A DNA stretch of 64,000 nt from Paraburkholderia acidicola. Its GTDB lineage: Bacteria > Pseudomonadota > Gammaproteobacteria > Burkholderiales > Burkholderiaceae. The stretch is from assembly GCF_002362315.1 (NCBI RefSeq), contig NZ_MTZV01000006.1, forward strand, positions 868,001-932,000, written 5' to 3'. Position 1 is the first letter of the stretch; each line of letters opens with the position of its first letter. Positions 55,338 to 64,000 of the stretch are shown in pieces. The position numbers and the translations under genes were made by a program. The notes beneath the pieces are model-generated. The model ran no database searches and was not told where the DNA came from. It was given only the letters and a program-made list of their open reading frames with translations.

Positions 55338-55793
55338 ATGAGCCGGGAACGATACGAGGAACTGGTCCGCGACATCTGCCAGGTGGTGGACCTGCCGGAT
55401 GCGGACTACGTACTCGAAACGAAGACGATCGAAATCGAAGGGTTCGAGGTCAGACTCGAGAATTACGAAAACGACCCGGGCTCGCTGTACGTCAATTTTC
55501 ACTACGGCGCGATTTCGCCTGGGCGGACGCTGGTCGTTTTCCGGTTGATGCTCGAGGCGAACCTGCTGATCTATGCGCAGGATCAGGCGCAGTTATGTCT
55601 CGATGCCGATACGGGCAGTATCGTGCTGCTCGTGCATGTGCCGCTTACCGATGACCTTACCGGCGAGTATCTTGCCGAGCTGTTTGCGCATTATGCCGAG
55701 CATGGGCGGTACTGGCAGACCAATATTATCGAGTCGTCGGATGAGATGTTTGAGGGCATCGTTTCGGGGAATTATTTGTGGTTGAGGGCTTGA
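55338..55793 (+). CDS. hpaB: HpaB, general T3SS effector chaperone
   Basis: 151 residues, acidic CesT-type fold (IEIEGFEVRLENYENDPGSL, YVNFHYGAISPGRTLVVFRL, DADTGSIVLLVHVPL). HpaB is the broad exit-control chaperone that delivers effectors to HrcV/HrcN and keeps them behind early substrates. It lies at the 3' end of the rightward operon as in Xanthomonas. No clear ribosome site before ATG 55338. Confidence 0.92.
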   Translation: MSRERYEELVRDICQVVDLPDADYVLETKTIEIEGFEVRLENYENDPGSLYVNFHYGAISPGRTLVVFRLMLEANLLIYAQDQAQLCLDADTGSIVLLVHVPLTDDLTGEYLAELFAHYAEHGRYWQTNIIESSDEMFEGIVSGNYLWLRA

Positions 55794-55802
55794 GGTAGAG
55801 GC

Positions 55803-57467
55803 TCAATACACCAGGTTGATAGCCCATCCGCTCATCAACGGTGTATTGATGATGTGCGTCGTACCTGTTCCAGCAGGGCAATAGTTGGAGAACCATGGTA
55901 ATCCGTTCTGGCCGTCACCCTGGAATACGCCCCAGTTTGTCTTGATCCGGATCGTGTAAATACCGGGTGCAAGCACCTTGTTCAGCGTCACCGTGACGCC
56001 CGCAGACCCATCAAGAATGTTGGGCGACTGCATTTCCGAATGCGCATACGACGTGGTGCGGCCGGTATCCATGATGTCGAGGTATTGCGTCAACTGCGCC
56101 AGCCAGTTCGTATGATCACACTGTGCGTGATTCATGTGCGCATACGAGGTCACGTTGATCGTGCCAGTGCGCACAAGCTCCACGTCCTGATAGACGTAGT
56201 TATTCTTTGTCCGCGTCACGTCGTCCCATTGGTTCTGGCCGGCATCGGGTGCGGAACAATCGAGGTAATCTATCGCCGTATTATCCGCAGGCGGATAGAT
56301 GATCTGGCAACCGTTATTCCACTTGCCGGCGGTCATGGAGGCCGTGCTTGTCCAGACATATGCCCCGCTAACCTGCTGACAGGACAGTACCTCGCCGTCT
56401 GATTTAACGCCGAGTTGCACAGGGTTTGGCACATCGGGTTGGGCTTTACCGTCAAGGCCTAACCCACATGGTTGCCCCTCTGTAACGAACGTCGGAAAAT
56501 TCACCGCACCGTTGTTGTCGACCGCAGATGGCACCCACTTCTTCCCAGTCCATGTGTAAGGCAACTGGGTGTCCATCGTTACTCGAGTCTCGCCGGGTAC
56601 CTGCCCTGCCATACCTGCCAAAGCCGTGCCGTCCTGGACGGGCTCGCGCCAAGGCATTGGCGTCCACAGTCCGCCGATGCATGACAGCAAGTGATTACTC
56701 GTATCGGCGGCGAAGAAGCTCGCCGTCGTAACCGCGGGATTGGAGCAGGCATCCCCAGCCTTTGCGTAGGTCAAACCAATCGGCACATTCATGACATTCA
56801 GTTCGGGGTGTCCCGGCACAGCGTTACGATACAAAAAGTCAGTCGACTGATTGCCCGGCCCCATCATGAACAGTTGACTGGCAAGATGCCCCGCCTGAAG
56901 GGTGCAGGGCGACTTGTCCCACGAGCTGGCCGGCGCGCTCCAACCACCATAAGCGCCAACAGCCTTGATTGACGTGGACGTATCAATCAGCCCTCCACCA
57001 ATGCCGGCATTCGCAGCAATATAGCCAAGATCAGCCTTAGGAATCGCCGTACCATTCGTGCTGACGAGTAGCGCGTCGATCTGCCCGATGACCGGCTGCT
57101 GAAATAGCAGGCAGACCGATTGCCGGAAGGCATTCGTGGTGCCGCGGTAACTTTCCGGAATGTACTTGTAATTGATCATATCGTCGAGCAACCACGCGGT
57201 AGTGGTTCCGTCGGCCGGAATGGACCCCAGAAGCGTCGCATAGTTCTGCTTGATCGCCTCATTCACAGCCGTAGCAATCTGCCGCTGATACTGCGCAACT
57301 TCCTGATCGCGCGTGTCGTTCAGCGATGTGTTGATCATCATGGTGACACCGACAATCATCAGCGCGCCGATAAACAACGCTGCTAACGCCTCAAGCAAGG
57401 TTACGCCGCGCTGGCGGCCGGGCAGGCGCCTGATCTGGCGACGCTTCAGAATACTTGTGCGATCCAT
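55803..57467 (-). CDS. pilV: PilV-type type IVb prepilin with shufflon-N-like domain
   Basis: 554 residues. Prepilin leader ends in Gly, followed by VTLLEALAALFIGALMIVGV with Glu5, so it is a peptidase-processed type IV prepilin. The middle (INTSLNDTRDQEVAQYQRQI; LYRNAVPGHPELNVM; SIKAVGAYGGW) resembles the N-terminal domain of PilV of plasmid R64-type thin pili. The C-terminal ~200 residues, Tyr/Asn/Thr-rich, would be the adhesin tip. No neighbouring recombinase or shufflon repeats were seen. The gene overlaps pilM by 22 bp and meets hpaB tail to tail with 9 bp between. Confidence 0.85.
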   Translation of the reverse strand: MDRTSILKRRQIRRLPGRQRGVTLLEALAALFIGALMIVGVTMMINTSLNDTRDQEVAQYQRQIATAVNEAIKQNYATLLGSIPADGTTTAWLLDDMINYKYIPESYRGTTNAFRQSVCLLFQQPVIGQIDALLVSTNGTAIPKADLGYIAANAGIGGGLIDTSTSIKAVGAYGGWSAPASSWDKSPCTLQAGHLASQLFMMGPGNQSTDFLYRNAVPGHPELNVMNVPIGLTYAKAGDACSNPAVTTASFFAADTSNHLLSCIGGLWTPMPWREPVQDGTALAGMAGQVPGETRVTMDTQLPYTWTGKKWVPSAVDNNGAVNFPTFVTEGQPCGLGLDGKAQPDVPNPVQLGVKSDGEVLSCQQVSGAYVWTSTASMTAGKWNNGCQIIYPPADNTAIDYLDCSAPDAGQNQWDDVTRTKNNYVYQDVELVRTGTINVTSYAHMNHAQCDHTNWLAQLTQYLDIMDTGRTTSYAHSEMQSPNILDGSAGVTVTLNKVLAPGIYTIRIKTNWGVFQGDGQNGLPWFSNYCPAGTGTTHIINTPLMSGWAINLVY

Positions 57468-57916
57468 ACTGGCGTTCCGTCAGTGAGAGGAGGCATGCCG
57501 ACCGGCAACACGACGTTGCCGCCGGTATTCTGCGGATTGACGATCTGTTTGTTTAGAACAGAACCGGCTTCCACGGAATATCCAGCCTGCTGAAGCAAGG
57601 CGCCCAGAAAACCGGCGGGCAATGGCGGCCCGCCCGCCGCGGGATAGACAACGACGATTCCGTTGTTGACGTAGTTTTGCCAGCGCGTCGATGTGTAATT
57701 CCAGTTGCCGATATGAGCGAAGTCGCTCTGCGGCACCGCGCCACCTGCCGTGTGGTGGCTGAACACGTAGTTCTCAAGCTGCTCGCGATAAGACGCCATG
57801 TCGCCCGCCAGCGCGGCCGGCATATCGGGTGGCACCGCATTCACATTGGAATTCGGCAACAACGCATAAAAGGAAATCAGCGCCGCAGCAACAACGGCGA
57901 TCCACAGTGCCCACAT
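57446..57916 (-). CDS. pilM: PilM-type type IVb pilus protein
   Basis: 156 residues, short N-terminal membrane anchor (MWALWIAVVAAALISFYALL) then a small periplasmic domain (MASYREQLENYVFSHHTAGG; QQAGYSVEAGSV; PVWIAQVF). Length and layout fit PilM of R64/IncI1 thin pili (about 145 residues), not the ATPase-like PilM of type IVa pili. It overlaps pilV, and follows the divergent secretin by 43 bp. Confidence 0.75.
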   Translation of the reverse strand: MWALWIAVVAAALISFYALLPNSNVNAVPPDMPAALAGDMASYREQLENYVFSHHTAGGAVPQSDFAHIGNWNYTSTRWQNYVNNGIVVVYPAAGGPPLPAGFLGALLQQAGYSVEAGSVLNKQIVNPQNTGGNVVLPVGMPPLTDGTPVWIAQVF

Positions 57917-57959
57917 ACTGCATGCTCCTCAAGCTTGTGATAGCCCGATACGACGTGTG

Positions 57960-59330
57960 TCAGGCCGCAATGTGCGGAATCAACAGAACGAAACGCTGCG
58001 GCGCATTCGGATCGGTCTGCCCCGGCGTCGGCGCCGCGATCACCAGGCACTCTCCCGGCGCGAGATTCGCTGTCACGATCTGTTCGTGTCCAGGCGAACC
58101 TCCAGCCTGTGTATCCGCGCGGCCAAGATCGACACGCAACGCAACACGTTGAAATGCCGCTTCGCCATCGAGTGTCGGCTTGACCGATAGCCACAGATTG
58201 TCCGCGCTATCGGGCACATCCCCTTCGCGTAGCGCGAGCCGCGCTTCGTGCCGGTCGATCACAGCAGGCGATCCATCGAGCGTGAGCATCGTGCGCGACA
58301 CTTCGGTATGCGCACGCTGTGCCTGCTCCAATGCGTGTAGCTGTACAACCAGATCGTGTCCGCCATCCGCGGCGGTTGCAAAACTGGGTGTACCGCTACT
58401 GCCCGCGCCGGTATCGCCAGTTGTTGCAGGAAGCGGCAACGCAGCCCCCAGTTCAGCCAGCGCATCACGATTAACATCGACCACCCACGCTTCAACCGAC
58501 ACCAGCTTTGGCCGCGTATCGAGATCGGTAACCAGCACTGCGTCGCCGTCGATCCGCTCCGGCTTGTCACGGATCAGCACGGAATTGGTCGAGGCATCCG
58601 CCTCGACAATCGGCAACGCTGCAGCGAACTCAACGGGTTGCACGGCGTTCTGATTCGCATCGGTACCGAGTCGACCATGCATGAAGCGTTGCTGCAATAA
58701 AGTCGCCACGCCCTGCACGATCACATCACGCCCGCCGATCGAGCGCACCTGATCCGCAGCAAGTGCCGACTGGAGACGGACTACCTTCACCGTGGTCCGC
58801 GTGCGCGCTTGCGCATCGAGTTCAAGACGCCCCGCCGCGCGGCTCAACTGCGCGATATAAGCAGCGGGTCCCTTGACGACGACCGTGTGATGCACCGGAT
58901 CGAATTGCAACGGAAAGCGCGCATCGGTCACGCCCGACTTCGCGAGACCCGCAGCTAGCGCCTCGGGTGTCAGATAGTTCAGCCGGATCGCAAGCGTTTG
59001 TTCGTCACTGATGGGTGATATCTGGATCGCCGTGCCGTCGTAGTACCAGTCCAGATCGAACCGCGCACAAATGGTGTCGAGAAACTGCCGCGGCGGCATC
59101 ACGAAGTGCCCGTGCACGGTGCCTTGAATAGTGCCGCTCATACGAATCGGCACGTTCTGTCCGGTGGAGAACGCGTTCAACGTATCGACAAGACTGCTAC
59201 CGTTGGTGTCGTACACGAAGCGGCTGCCTTGCCAGTTAACGCTGGGCGCACCCAGCGCACCCATGCTGCCGGTCGCAGCAGCAAGTACGCCAGCGAACAT
59301 CACACCGCGCAACAGAGTTCGAATCGACAT
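57960..59330 (-). CDS. Divergent HrcC-like secretin paralogue lacking the secretin C-terminal signature
   Basis: 456 residues. Signal peptide (about 1-28). N-terminal N0/N1 modules align with HrcC at 61235: PPRQFLDTICARFDLDWYYD matches SPRKFLDTLAASFGFAWYFD, and VDVNRDALAELGAALPL matches IEIDDNALSELGVDW. It is 139 residues shorter, and the beta-barrel/gate end with the VPLLSKIPLLGALF-type signature of HrcC is missing; it ends RFVLLIPHIAA. It lies 3 bp after the response-regulator gene. May be a pilus-channel partner, a modified secretin or a scaffold; I cannot tell. Confidence 0.75.
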   Translation of the reverse strand: MSIRTLLRGVMFAGVLAAATGSMGALGAPSVNWQGSRFVYDTNGSSLVDTLNAFSTGQNVPIRMSGTIQGTVHGHFVMPPRQFLDTICARFDLDWYYDGTAIQISPISDEQTLAIRLNYLTPEALAAGLAKSGVTDARFPLQFDPVHHTVVVKGPAAYIAQLSRAAGRLELDAQARTRTTVKVVRLQSALAADQVRSIGGRDVIVQGVATLLQQRFMHGRLGTDANQNAVQPVEFAAALPIVEADASTNSVLIRDKPERIDGDAVLVTDLDTRPKLVSVEAWVVDVNRDALAELGAALPLPATTGDTGAGSSGTPSFATAADGGHDLVVQLHALEQAQRAHTEVSRTMLTLDGSPAVIDRHEARLALREGDVPDSADNLWLSVKPTLDGEAAFQRVALRVDLGRADTQAGGSPGHEQIVTANLAPGECLVIAAPTPGQTDPNAPQRFVLLIPHIAA

Positions 59331-59333
59331 GAG

Positions 59334-60092
59334 TTATTTCCGCGCAGCGAGCGAATCAGGTGGAGCATCGGTGGGACTGCTATCGGGCCGCAGCGTGAGT
59401 CGATAGCCGGTTGCGTACACCGACTGCACTGTCCAGTCGACACCCGCCGACTTCAGGTTATTCCGCACCCTGCTCACATACATATCCACCGAGCGGCTCT
59501 GCACCGCCGCGTCCCACCCCCACACCACGCTCATCAAATCCTGGCGCAGCACCACCGCACCGAGATGCGACGCGAGATGCCAGAGAATGTCGAATTCCTT
59601 CGTGCCAAGCCGATGTGCTTCGCCACCCGGTGTCACGAGCGAACGCGCCTGCTGGTCGAGCACGCTGTCTTCGATCATCATCTTGCGGCCCTGCACGTTC
59701 GATGAACCGAAGCGTCGCAGCAACGCGCGCACACGCGCCAGCAACACCTCACGATCGAACGGCTTGACAAGGTAATCGTCCGCACCGGCATCGAGTATGC
59801 GCACGATGTCCGTCTCTGCGGAATGTACGGTCTGGAACAGCACCGGCATCGTCGACTGCGAACGGCCGCGAATCTTCTGCAACAACTTGTCGCCCGATAC
59901 ACCCGGAATATCCCAATCGAGAATCGCGAGATCGGCCCAGTTGTCGGTTAGATGCTGCTGCGCTTCGAGACCGTTGTGAAACGCATTGACCTGATAACCC
60001 TCGGTTTTCAGCCATGAAAGCATCAACGCGTGATGCGCTGGATCGTCTTCGACCAGCAGCACGCGCACCGGTCTGCCTGACATTAGTTTCAT
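59334..60092 (-). CDS. OmpR/PhoB-type response regulator
   Basis: 252 residues. Intact receiver with acidic pair VLLVEDD (residues 15-17), phosphoacceptor Asp59 in LAILDWDIPG, and YLVKPFD; C-terminal winged helix (GTKEFDILWHLASHLG, SVDMYVSRVRNNLK). Unlike the hrpG-like protein its phosphorylation site set is complete. Partner of the kinase encoded 33 bp upstream. Target genes unknown; location in the hrcC operon suggests control of T3SS or pilus genes. Confidence 0.92.
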   Translation of the reverse strand: MKLMSGRPVRVLLVEDDPAHHALMLSWLKTEGYQVNAFHNGLEAQQHLTDNWADLAILDWDIPGVSGDKLLQKIRGRSQSTMPVLFQTVHSAETDIVRILDAGADDYLVKPFDREVLLARVRALLRRFGSSNVQGRKMMIEDSVLDQQARSLVTPGGEAHRLGTKEFDILWHLASHLGAVVLRQDLMSVVWGWDAAVQSRSVDMYVSRVRNNLKSAGVDWTVQSVYATGYRLTLRPDSSPTDAPPDSLAARK

Positions 60093-60125
60093 CGTCGAAC
60101 CTCATTCATGGTAAGCATGCGTGCG

Positions 60126-61217
60126 TCATTTGCGCGACGCATGCAGTGCCCGATCCGCATCGACCAGCGACGATCCGCCCGACGAACGTACCGAACTCGA
60201 ATTCAGACAAGGCAGTTGCAGCACGAACGTCGTGCCGCCCTCCTCGTTCAGTTCCGCGTACAGCGTACCGGCATGCAACTCGACGATCTGCACGGCAAGC
60301 TTCAGGCCGAGGCCGAAACCCGTTGCGCTTTTCTTGCCGACTGCTTCGAAGCTGGTCAACCGTCCGCCTGCTTCCCGCAGACCCGGCAAGCCGCCTGCGC
60401 GATCAGTGACCGTCACTTCGACAAGGCGCTCCCGATAGCGCAGCGAGACCGTTACCGCATCGCCGCGCGACGACGCGCGCACCGCGTTGTCGATCACGTT
60501 CTGGATCGCGCGCGCGACGAAATTACGCATGCCGTTCACCCACGCCGGTGAACCGTTCGGCAACCACAACTGCAGCGGAACGCCGTAGTACGTCGCCGTG
60601 ACCTCGAGTTGCGAAATGATCTGCCGCACCGTGGTCCGCAGATCGAAACGCTTGAAGTCGCGAGCATGCAGATGCTCGGTCACCGAACTAAAAATGTATT
60701 GCTCGCCAAGCGCCAGTACGTACTGCGCCAGTTGCGTGATCTGCTGCATGCCCCCGCAACGCTCGAACGCCTCGGGGTCGCTCGAATCGAGTTGCGTCAA
60801 CGCGTTGATCGAATTGAGCGGCGAACGCAGGTCGTGCAGCAGGAAACGCAATGACATGGCCCGCTCGTCGATCGAGCGGCTGAACTCCGTCACGTCGGTC
60901 ACCGTGACGACCATGCCGACCGCGTCGTTTGCGCTGGCATTCGCCTGAAGCCAGAGCGTCGCGTCTTCGACGTGCAGATCGAAACCGCGCTCGAAGTCTT
61001 CGCGGCGCAGCACTTCGGAAGTCGCGAACTGGTCACCCAGCATGGTGGCGAAGTCGCCGCCCGCGGGCAACGACATGTTCAATAGCTTCGTTGCACGTTC
61101 GCTTGCGTCGAGCACCACACCGCTGCTATCGAGCGCGACCACACCGCACGGCATGCCGTCCAGCACGGCGCGCATGCGCCGCGTCTGCTCTGCGGATTGT
61201 CGGGTCTCTTCGTCCAC
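60126..61217 (-). CDS. Soluble PAS-domain sensor histidine kinase
   Basis: 363 residues with no transmembrane segment. PAS domain about 15-112 (GMPCGVVALDSSGVVLDASE), His128 in FLLHDLRSPLNSINAL, and an HATPase domain (FVARAIQNVIDNAVRASSRG; GFGLGLKLAVQIVELHAG). Cytosolic location means it must read an internal or diffusible signal. It begins 17 bp after the hrcC stop and is cotranscribed with the response regulator. Confidence 0.9.
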   Translation of the reverse strand: MDEETRQSAEQTRRMRAVLDGMPCGVVALDSSGVVLDASERATKLLNMSLPAGGDFATMLGDQFATSEVLRREDFERGFDLHVEDATLWLQANASANDAVGMVVTVTDVTEFSRSIDERAMSLRFLLHDLRSPLNSINALTQLDSSDPEAFERCGGMQQITQLAQYVLALGEQYIFSSVTEHLHARDFKRFDLRTTVRQIISQLEVTATYYGVPLQLWLPNGSPAWVNGMRNFVARAIQNVIDNAVRASSRGDAVTVSLRYRERLVEVTVTDRAGGLPGLREAGGRLTSFEAVGKKSATGFGLGLKLAVQIVELHAGTLYAELNEEGGTTFVLQLPCLNSSSVRSSGGSSLVDADRALHASRK

Positions 61218-61234
61218 GCTCGGTTACCTCGTGA

Positions 61235-63022
61235 CTACGGCGTGATGACACGCGGCGACAACAGGAACAGCTGCTCCATATGCTTCTTGTTCGTGTTATC
61301 GGTGCGGAACAATGCGCCGAGCAGCGGAATCTTCGACAGGAGCGGCACGCCGGATCTGCCGAAGGTGTCCTCGTTCTTGTGATAACCAGCGATCAGCAGC
61401 GCCTGGCCTTCGTTGATGAACGCCTGCGTCGTGATGTTGCTGGTCTGGATCACGGGCAGCGTCCCCACGTTCGTCCCGGTCAGCTCGCCGTCTTCAATCG
61501 CGACGTCGAGCTTGATACGCGTCTGTCCGTCTTCCTCCACGACCATTGGCAACACGCGCAGCGAAACCCCCGTCGAAATGCTGTACAGATCGCCCGCCGT
61601 GTAGCCCTGCACCTGGACGAAGAATTTCGTCTTGTTGTCCATCACCGCTTCGATGTTGTTTAACGTCACGACCTTCGGGCTCGCGTCGATCTTCGCAAGG
61701 TCGGTCTGCTGCAACGCCGAGACGCGTGCCATCAGATAGCGACCGGCATCGCCGAGTACCGCCGCCATCGAAAGACCGGCCGGCGACGCCAATGCCGTGA
61801 CGTTGCCCTGCAACGTGGTGTTGCCGAAACTTTGTGTCAGGTTGCCGTTGTAGCCGTTCTGCGTATTCGTGCCCGAGCCGGTCTGGATGTCGATGTGACT
61901 GTTGTGCGCGGTCCAGTCGACACCGAGTTCGCTCAGCGCGTTATCGTCGATCTCGATGATGTGGGCTTCGATTTCGATCAGTTGCGGCTTGATGTCGAGG
62001 CGCTGGATCAGCGTGTCGTATTGCGACATGTGGTCGCCGGTATCGCGGATCACGACCGAGTTGGTGCGCTGGTCGGCGACGATCACCGGCAAGGAACCGT
62101 CGCTACCTGGCGATGCCACCTGGGTGGGCAACGGCGGCGGCGATGTCCCGATGGCCGCCTGGAGCTGCGGCGACGGTTCGCCGGTCAGCCCCGAGAGCAT
62201 GCCCTTGCTGGCACCGCCGGACGGCAGCGGCGGCGGAATATACGGACCGTTGTAAGTCTGGCCGTTGACGTCGGTCACCGGTTCATTGCGCGTGACCCCC
62301 GACGACTGCCCGCTGCTACGCCCCTCGCCACCCTTACCCTTGTCCTTCTCCTTGCCCGAGTCGGGATGGTAAAGATTGTTGAGCACCGTCGCCACACCCT
62401 CGAGCTTGACCTTGTCGCCTTCGATCATCACCGTACGATCCTGCGCCCAGCCGTGATACAGCGGGAACACACGCACCATCGTGCCGCTGCGACGCGACGC
62501 ATTGCCGTCGACTCGCGCCGCAATCTGCGTGACGAGCTGCACATAGCGCGGCGGCCCGCTGACGATTGCGGTGCCCTGCGTGGCATCGTAGTTAATCGGA
62601 AAGCGGTCGTCGGACACCTGCATCTTGTTGAGCGTTTCGCGCAACGATTCGGTGCTGGCGTTATCGAGCTTGATCAGCGAGCTTTGCAGATCGGAGGATG
62701 CGACCACATCGAGCACCTGGCCATCGAAGTACCATGCGAAACCGAACGATGCAGCAAGCGTGTCGAGGAACTTGCGCGGCGACAGATGGAATTTGCCGCT
62801 CACCGTGCCGGTCACGCCGGGCGCGATATTCGTCGCGATGCCCTGGCTCGCGCCGAAGTCGCGCAGCACGTCCTTGATGTCCTTGCCGTCGGCCGCATAG
62901 TCGACCACCGACGAGCGCAACCGGAGCGGCGCCGCGTGTGCAGTGGGCGCAATCGTGGCGAGTGCGAGCGCAGCGCACATCGCGGCGGTATTCAGCTTTC
63001 TGCTCCACTTCTTCATTGCCAT
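61235..63022 (-). CDS. hrcC: SctC outer-membrane secretin
   Basis: 595 residues from ATG 63022 (AGGCAAG upstream; ATG 63016 also possible, ATG 63103 rejected because it overlaps the divergent promoter and would put a charged leader before the signal peptide). Signal peptide MKKWSRKLNTAAMCAALALA ends near AHAA. N0/N1 domains, a Lys/Gly/Ser-rich linker, then the secretin domain with PLLSKIPLLGALF near the end. It is separate from the main operons, as in Xanthomonas (hrpA1), while Ralstonia has it after hrcT. No hrpII box was found upstream. Confidence 0.95.
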   Translation of the reverse strand: MAMKKWSRKLNTAAMCAALALATIAPTAHAAPLRLRSSVVDYAADGKDIKDVLRDFGASQGIATNIAPGVTGTVSGKFHLSPRKFLDTLAASFGFAWYFDGQVLDVVASSDLQSSLIKLDNASTESLRETLNKMQVSDDRFPINYDATQGTAIVSGPPRYVQLVTQIAARVDGNASRRSGTMVRVFPLYHGWAQDRTVMIEGDKVKLEGVATVLNNLYHPDSGKEKDKGKGGEGRSSGQSSGVTRNEPVTDVNGQTYNGPYIPPPLPSGGASKGMLSGLTGEPSPQLQAAIGTSPPPLPTQVASPGSDGSLPVIVADQRTNSVVIRDTGDHMSQYDTLIQRLDIKPQLIEIEAHIIEIDDNALSELGVDWTAHNSHIDIQTGSGTNTQNGYNGNLTQSFGNTTLQGNVTALASPAGLSMAAVLGDAGRYLMARVSALQQTDLAKIDASPKVVTLNNIEAVMDNKTKFFVQVQGYTAGDLYSISTGVSLRVLPMVVEEDGQTRIKLDVAIEDGELTGTNVGTLPVIQTSNITTQAFINEGQALLIAGYHKNEDTFGRSGVPLLSKIPLLGALFRTDNTNKKHMEQLFLLSPRVITP

Positions 63023-63129
63023 TGCTTGCCTGATCCGGTTAATTGCTAAAACAGGGCGATCGGTTCGGTACGTCGAAGGCGATTTCATGTGAGAATTTCC
63101 CATCCGTCCTTATTCGGCAGACCACGACC

Positions 63130-64000
63130 ATGAACATCCCCCACCACGACCGGCGCGATCTCACCCGCGAGATTCTCGACCTGATCGATCTGCGTCAGGT
63201 CTTCACCGACATCCATATCGAGCAGGACCGGCCGATCATGATCAAGACGCCGCGCGGCTGGCTCGCGGTCGGCGAAGAGCCGGTACTGCTCGAGGAAATG
63301 GTGCCTACGCTCGAATCGATCGAGTCCGATTGGGAAAATTTTCTGCAGCACGGCGCGATCGATCGTCCGTTCGTGCTGACGCGTTGCCGGCTGCGTTGCA
63401 ATATCTATCGCACCTACGGCGGCCGTAAGCTGGTGATCTCGATTCGTCGGCTGCCGTTGCAACCGCTCGCGCTCGACAAGCTTGGTCTGCCCGCTTACGT
63501 GCGCACGATGATCGAAAGTCCGAAGGGTCTGGTGCTGGTCACCGGTCCGACCGGTTCGGGCAAGACGACAACGATTGCGTCGATGCTCGATTACATCAAC
63601 CACACGCGCAACGGTCATATCGTCACGATCGAGGAGCCGATCGAATACGAACTCGAAAGCCATACGTCGATCGTGTCGCAACGCGAAGTGCCGACCGATG
63701 CGCCGAGTTTTACGGCGGGTCTGCGTGAGGCGTTGCGACAGAAAGCCGACGTCATCATGGTTGGCGAGATCCGCGATCCGGATACCGCTGAGACTGCGTT
63801 GCAGGCCAGCGAGTCCGGTCACCTGGTGCTCGCGACGATGCACACCGGTAGCGCGGTTGGTACGCTCACGCGGTTGTTGTCGTTCTTTCCGCCCGAGCAT
63901 CGTGAGCGATATGCGACGTCGCTGGCTAATTCGTTGATTGGTGTGGTCTGTCAGTGTCTCGTGCCGACTGTGGATGGCGAGAACTTCGTGCTCGCCAGCG
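63130..64000 (+). CDS. PilT-type twitching/type IV pilus ATPase, runs off the right edge
   Basis: 290 residues visible from ATG 63130. N-terminal PAS-like region (FTDIHIEQDRPIMIKTPRG), Walker A GPTGSGKTTT with Lys145, Asp box FTAGLREALRQKAD, Walker B VIMVGEIRD and His box HLVLATMHTG. Retraction ATPases of the PilT/PilU family share this layout. It is divergent from hrcC across about 100 bp. Together with pilM and pilV it suggests that a type IVb pilus cluster continues to the right of the window. Confidence 0.9.
   Translation, partial: MNIPHHDRRDLTREILDLIDLRQVFTDIHIEQDRPIMIKTPRGWLAVGEEPVLLEEMVPTLESIESDWENFLQHGAIDRPFVLTRCRLRCNIYRTYGGRKLVISIRRLPLQPLALDKLGLPAYVRTMIESPKGLVLVTGPTGSGKTTTIASMLDYINHTRNGHIVTIEEPIEYELESHTSIVSQREVPTDAPSFTAGLREALRQKADVIMVGEIRDPDTAETALQASESGHLVLATMHTGSAVGTLTRLLSFFPPEHRERYATSLANSLIGVVCQCLVPTVDGENFVLAS

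Noticed and set aside
1..64000. CRISPR arrays, tRNA/rRNA genes, insertion sequences, integrases
   Set aside because: I found no regularly spaced repeats, no cloverleaf or rRNA signature and no transposase or integrase motif in any frame; weak or partial elements could still be missed by eye.

Overview
The window is high-GC, densely coded DNA from a betaproteobacterium of the Burkholderiaceae, most likely a plant-associated Paraburkholderia/Burkholderia relative. The evidence is a Hrp-type (group II, Ralstonia/Xanthomonas-like) type III secretion system with the gene content and order of that lineage, plus codon use and housekeeping neighbours (prlC, lhr) typical of the family. This placement comes from gene content and was not checked by search.

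Left flank (1-13526): one uninterrupted minus-strand reading frame of at least 4508 codons runs off the left edge. It encodes a mosaic giant protein with a poly-proline N-terminus, long Ala/Gln-rich helical repeats, a zincin-like HDxxH/HEG motif pair, an Ala/Pro decapeptide tandem repeat, an amidohydrolase-like metal site and a membrane-spanning C-terminus. A DUF1445 hydro-lyase follows (13691-14488). Then come three LuxR-type regulators with no luxI (14599-18275) and a palindrome-rich 0.7-kb spacer, prlC (oligopeptidase A), a small entericidin-like lipoprotein and lhr (giant ATP-dependent helicase).

Hrp regulatory and effector block (25.7-38.9 kb): an OmpR-type regulator in the HrpG position and an AraC-type regulator of HrpB/HrpX size define the usual HrpG-HrpB/HrpX cascade. 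They are interleaved with HrpB-regulon candidates: a 277-aa putative effector, a lytic transglycosylase (HpaH type), a HrpB1/HrpK paralogue, a 218-aa protein, a formyltransferase, a harpin-like protein fused to a phage-tail-type lysozyme, a 200-aa unknown and a 1444-aa probable effector. I read seven hrpII/PIP-type promoters directly from the sequence (TTCG-N16-TTCG, or TTCG-N16-TTCC in two cases, then N31-32 and YANNNT). A separate ~100-bp leader is duplicated in front of hrpB and the 1444-aa gene.

Apparatus (38.9-55.8 kb): two divergent operons share a 363-bp control region with a back-to-back pair of perfect hrpII boxes. The leftward operon is hrpB1-hrcI(hrpB2)-hrcJ-hrpB4-hrpB5(hrcL)-hrcN-hrpB7-hrcT-hrpB1 paralogue. 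The rightward operon is hrcU-hrcV-hpaP-hrcQ-hrcR-hrcS-(hpaA position)-hrcD-hrpD6-like-Hrp pilin-hpaB. Together they supply export gate, ATPase complex, C ring, inner rings, inner rod, pilin, length control and the general chaperone.

Right flank (55.8-64.0 kb): a leftward operon carries the T3SS secretin hrcC, a soluble PAS histidine kinase, an OmpR-type response regulator, a second divergent HrcC-like secretin without the usual C-terminal secretin signature, and two type IVb pilus proteins (PilM and shufflon-type PilV). A PilT-type ATPase starts divergently and leaves the window on the right. This T3SS-secretin/two-component/type-IVb-pilin arrangement, the giant mosaic protein and the duplicated hrpB leader are the parts most likely to hold undescribed biology.
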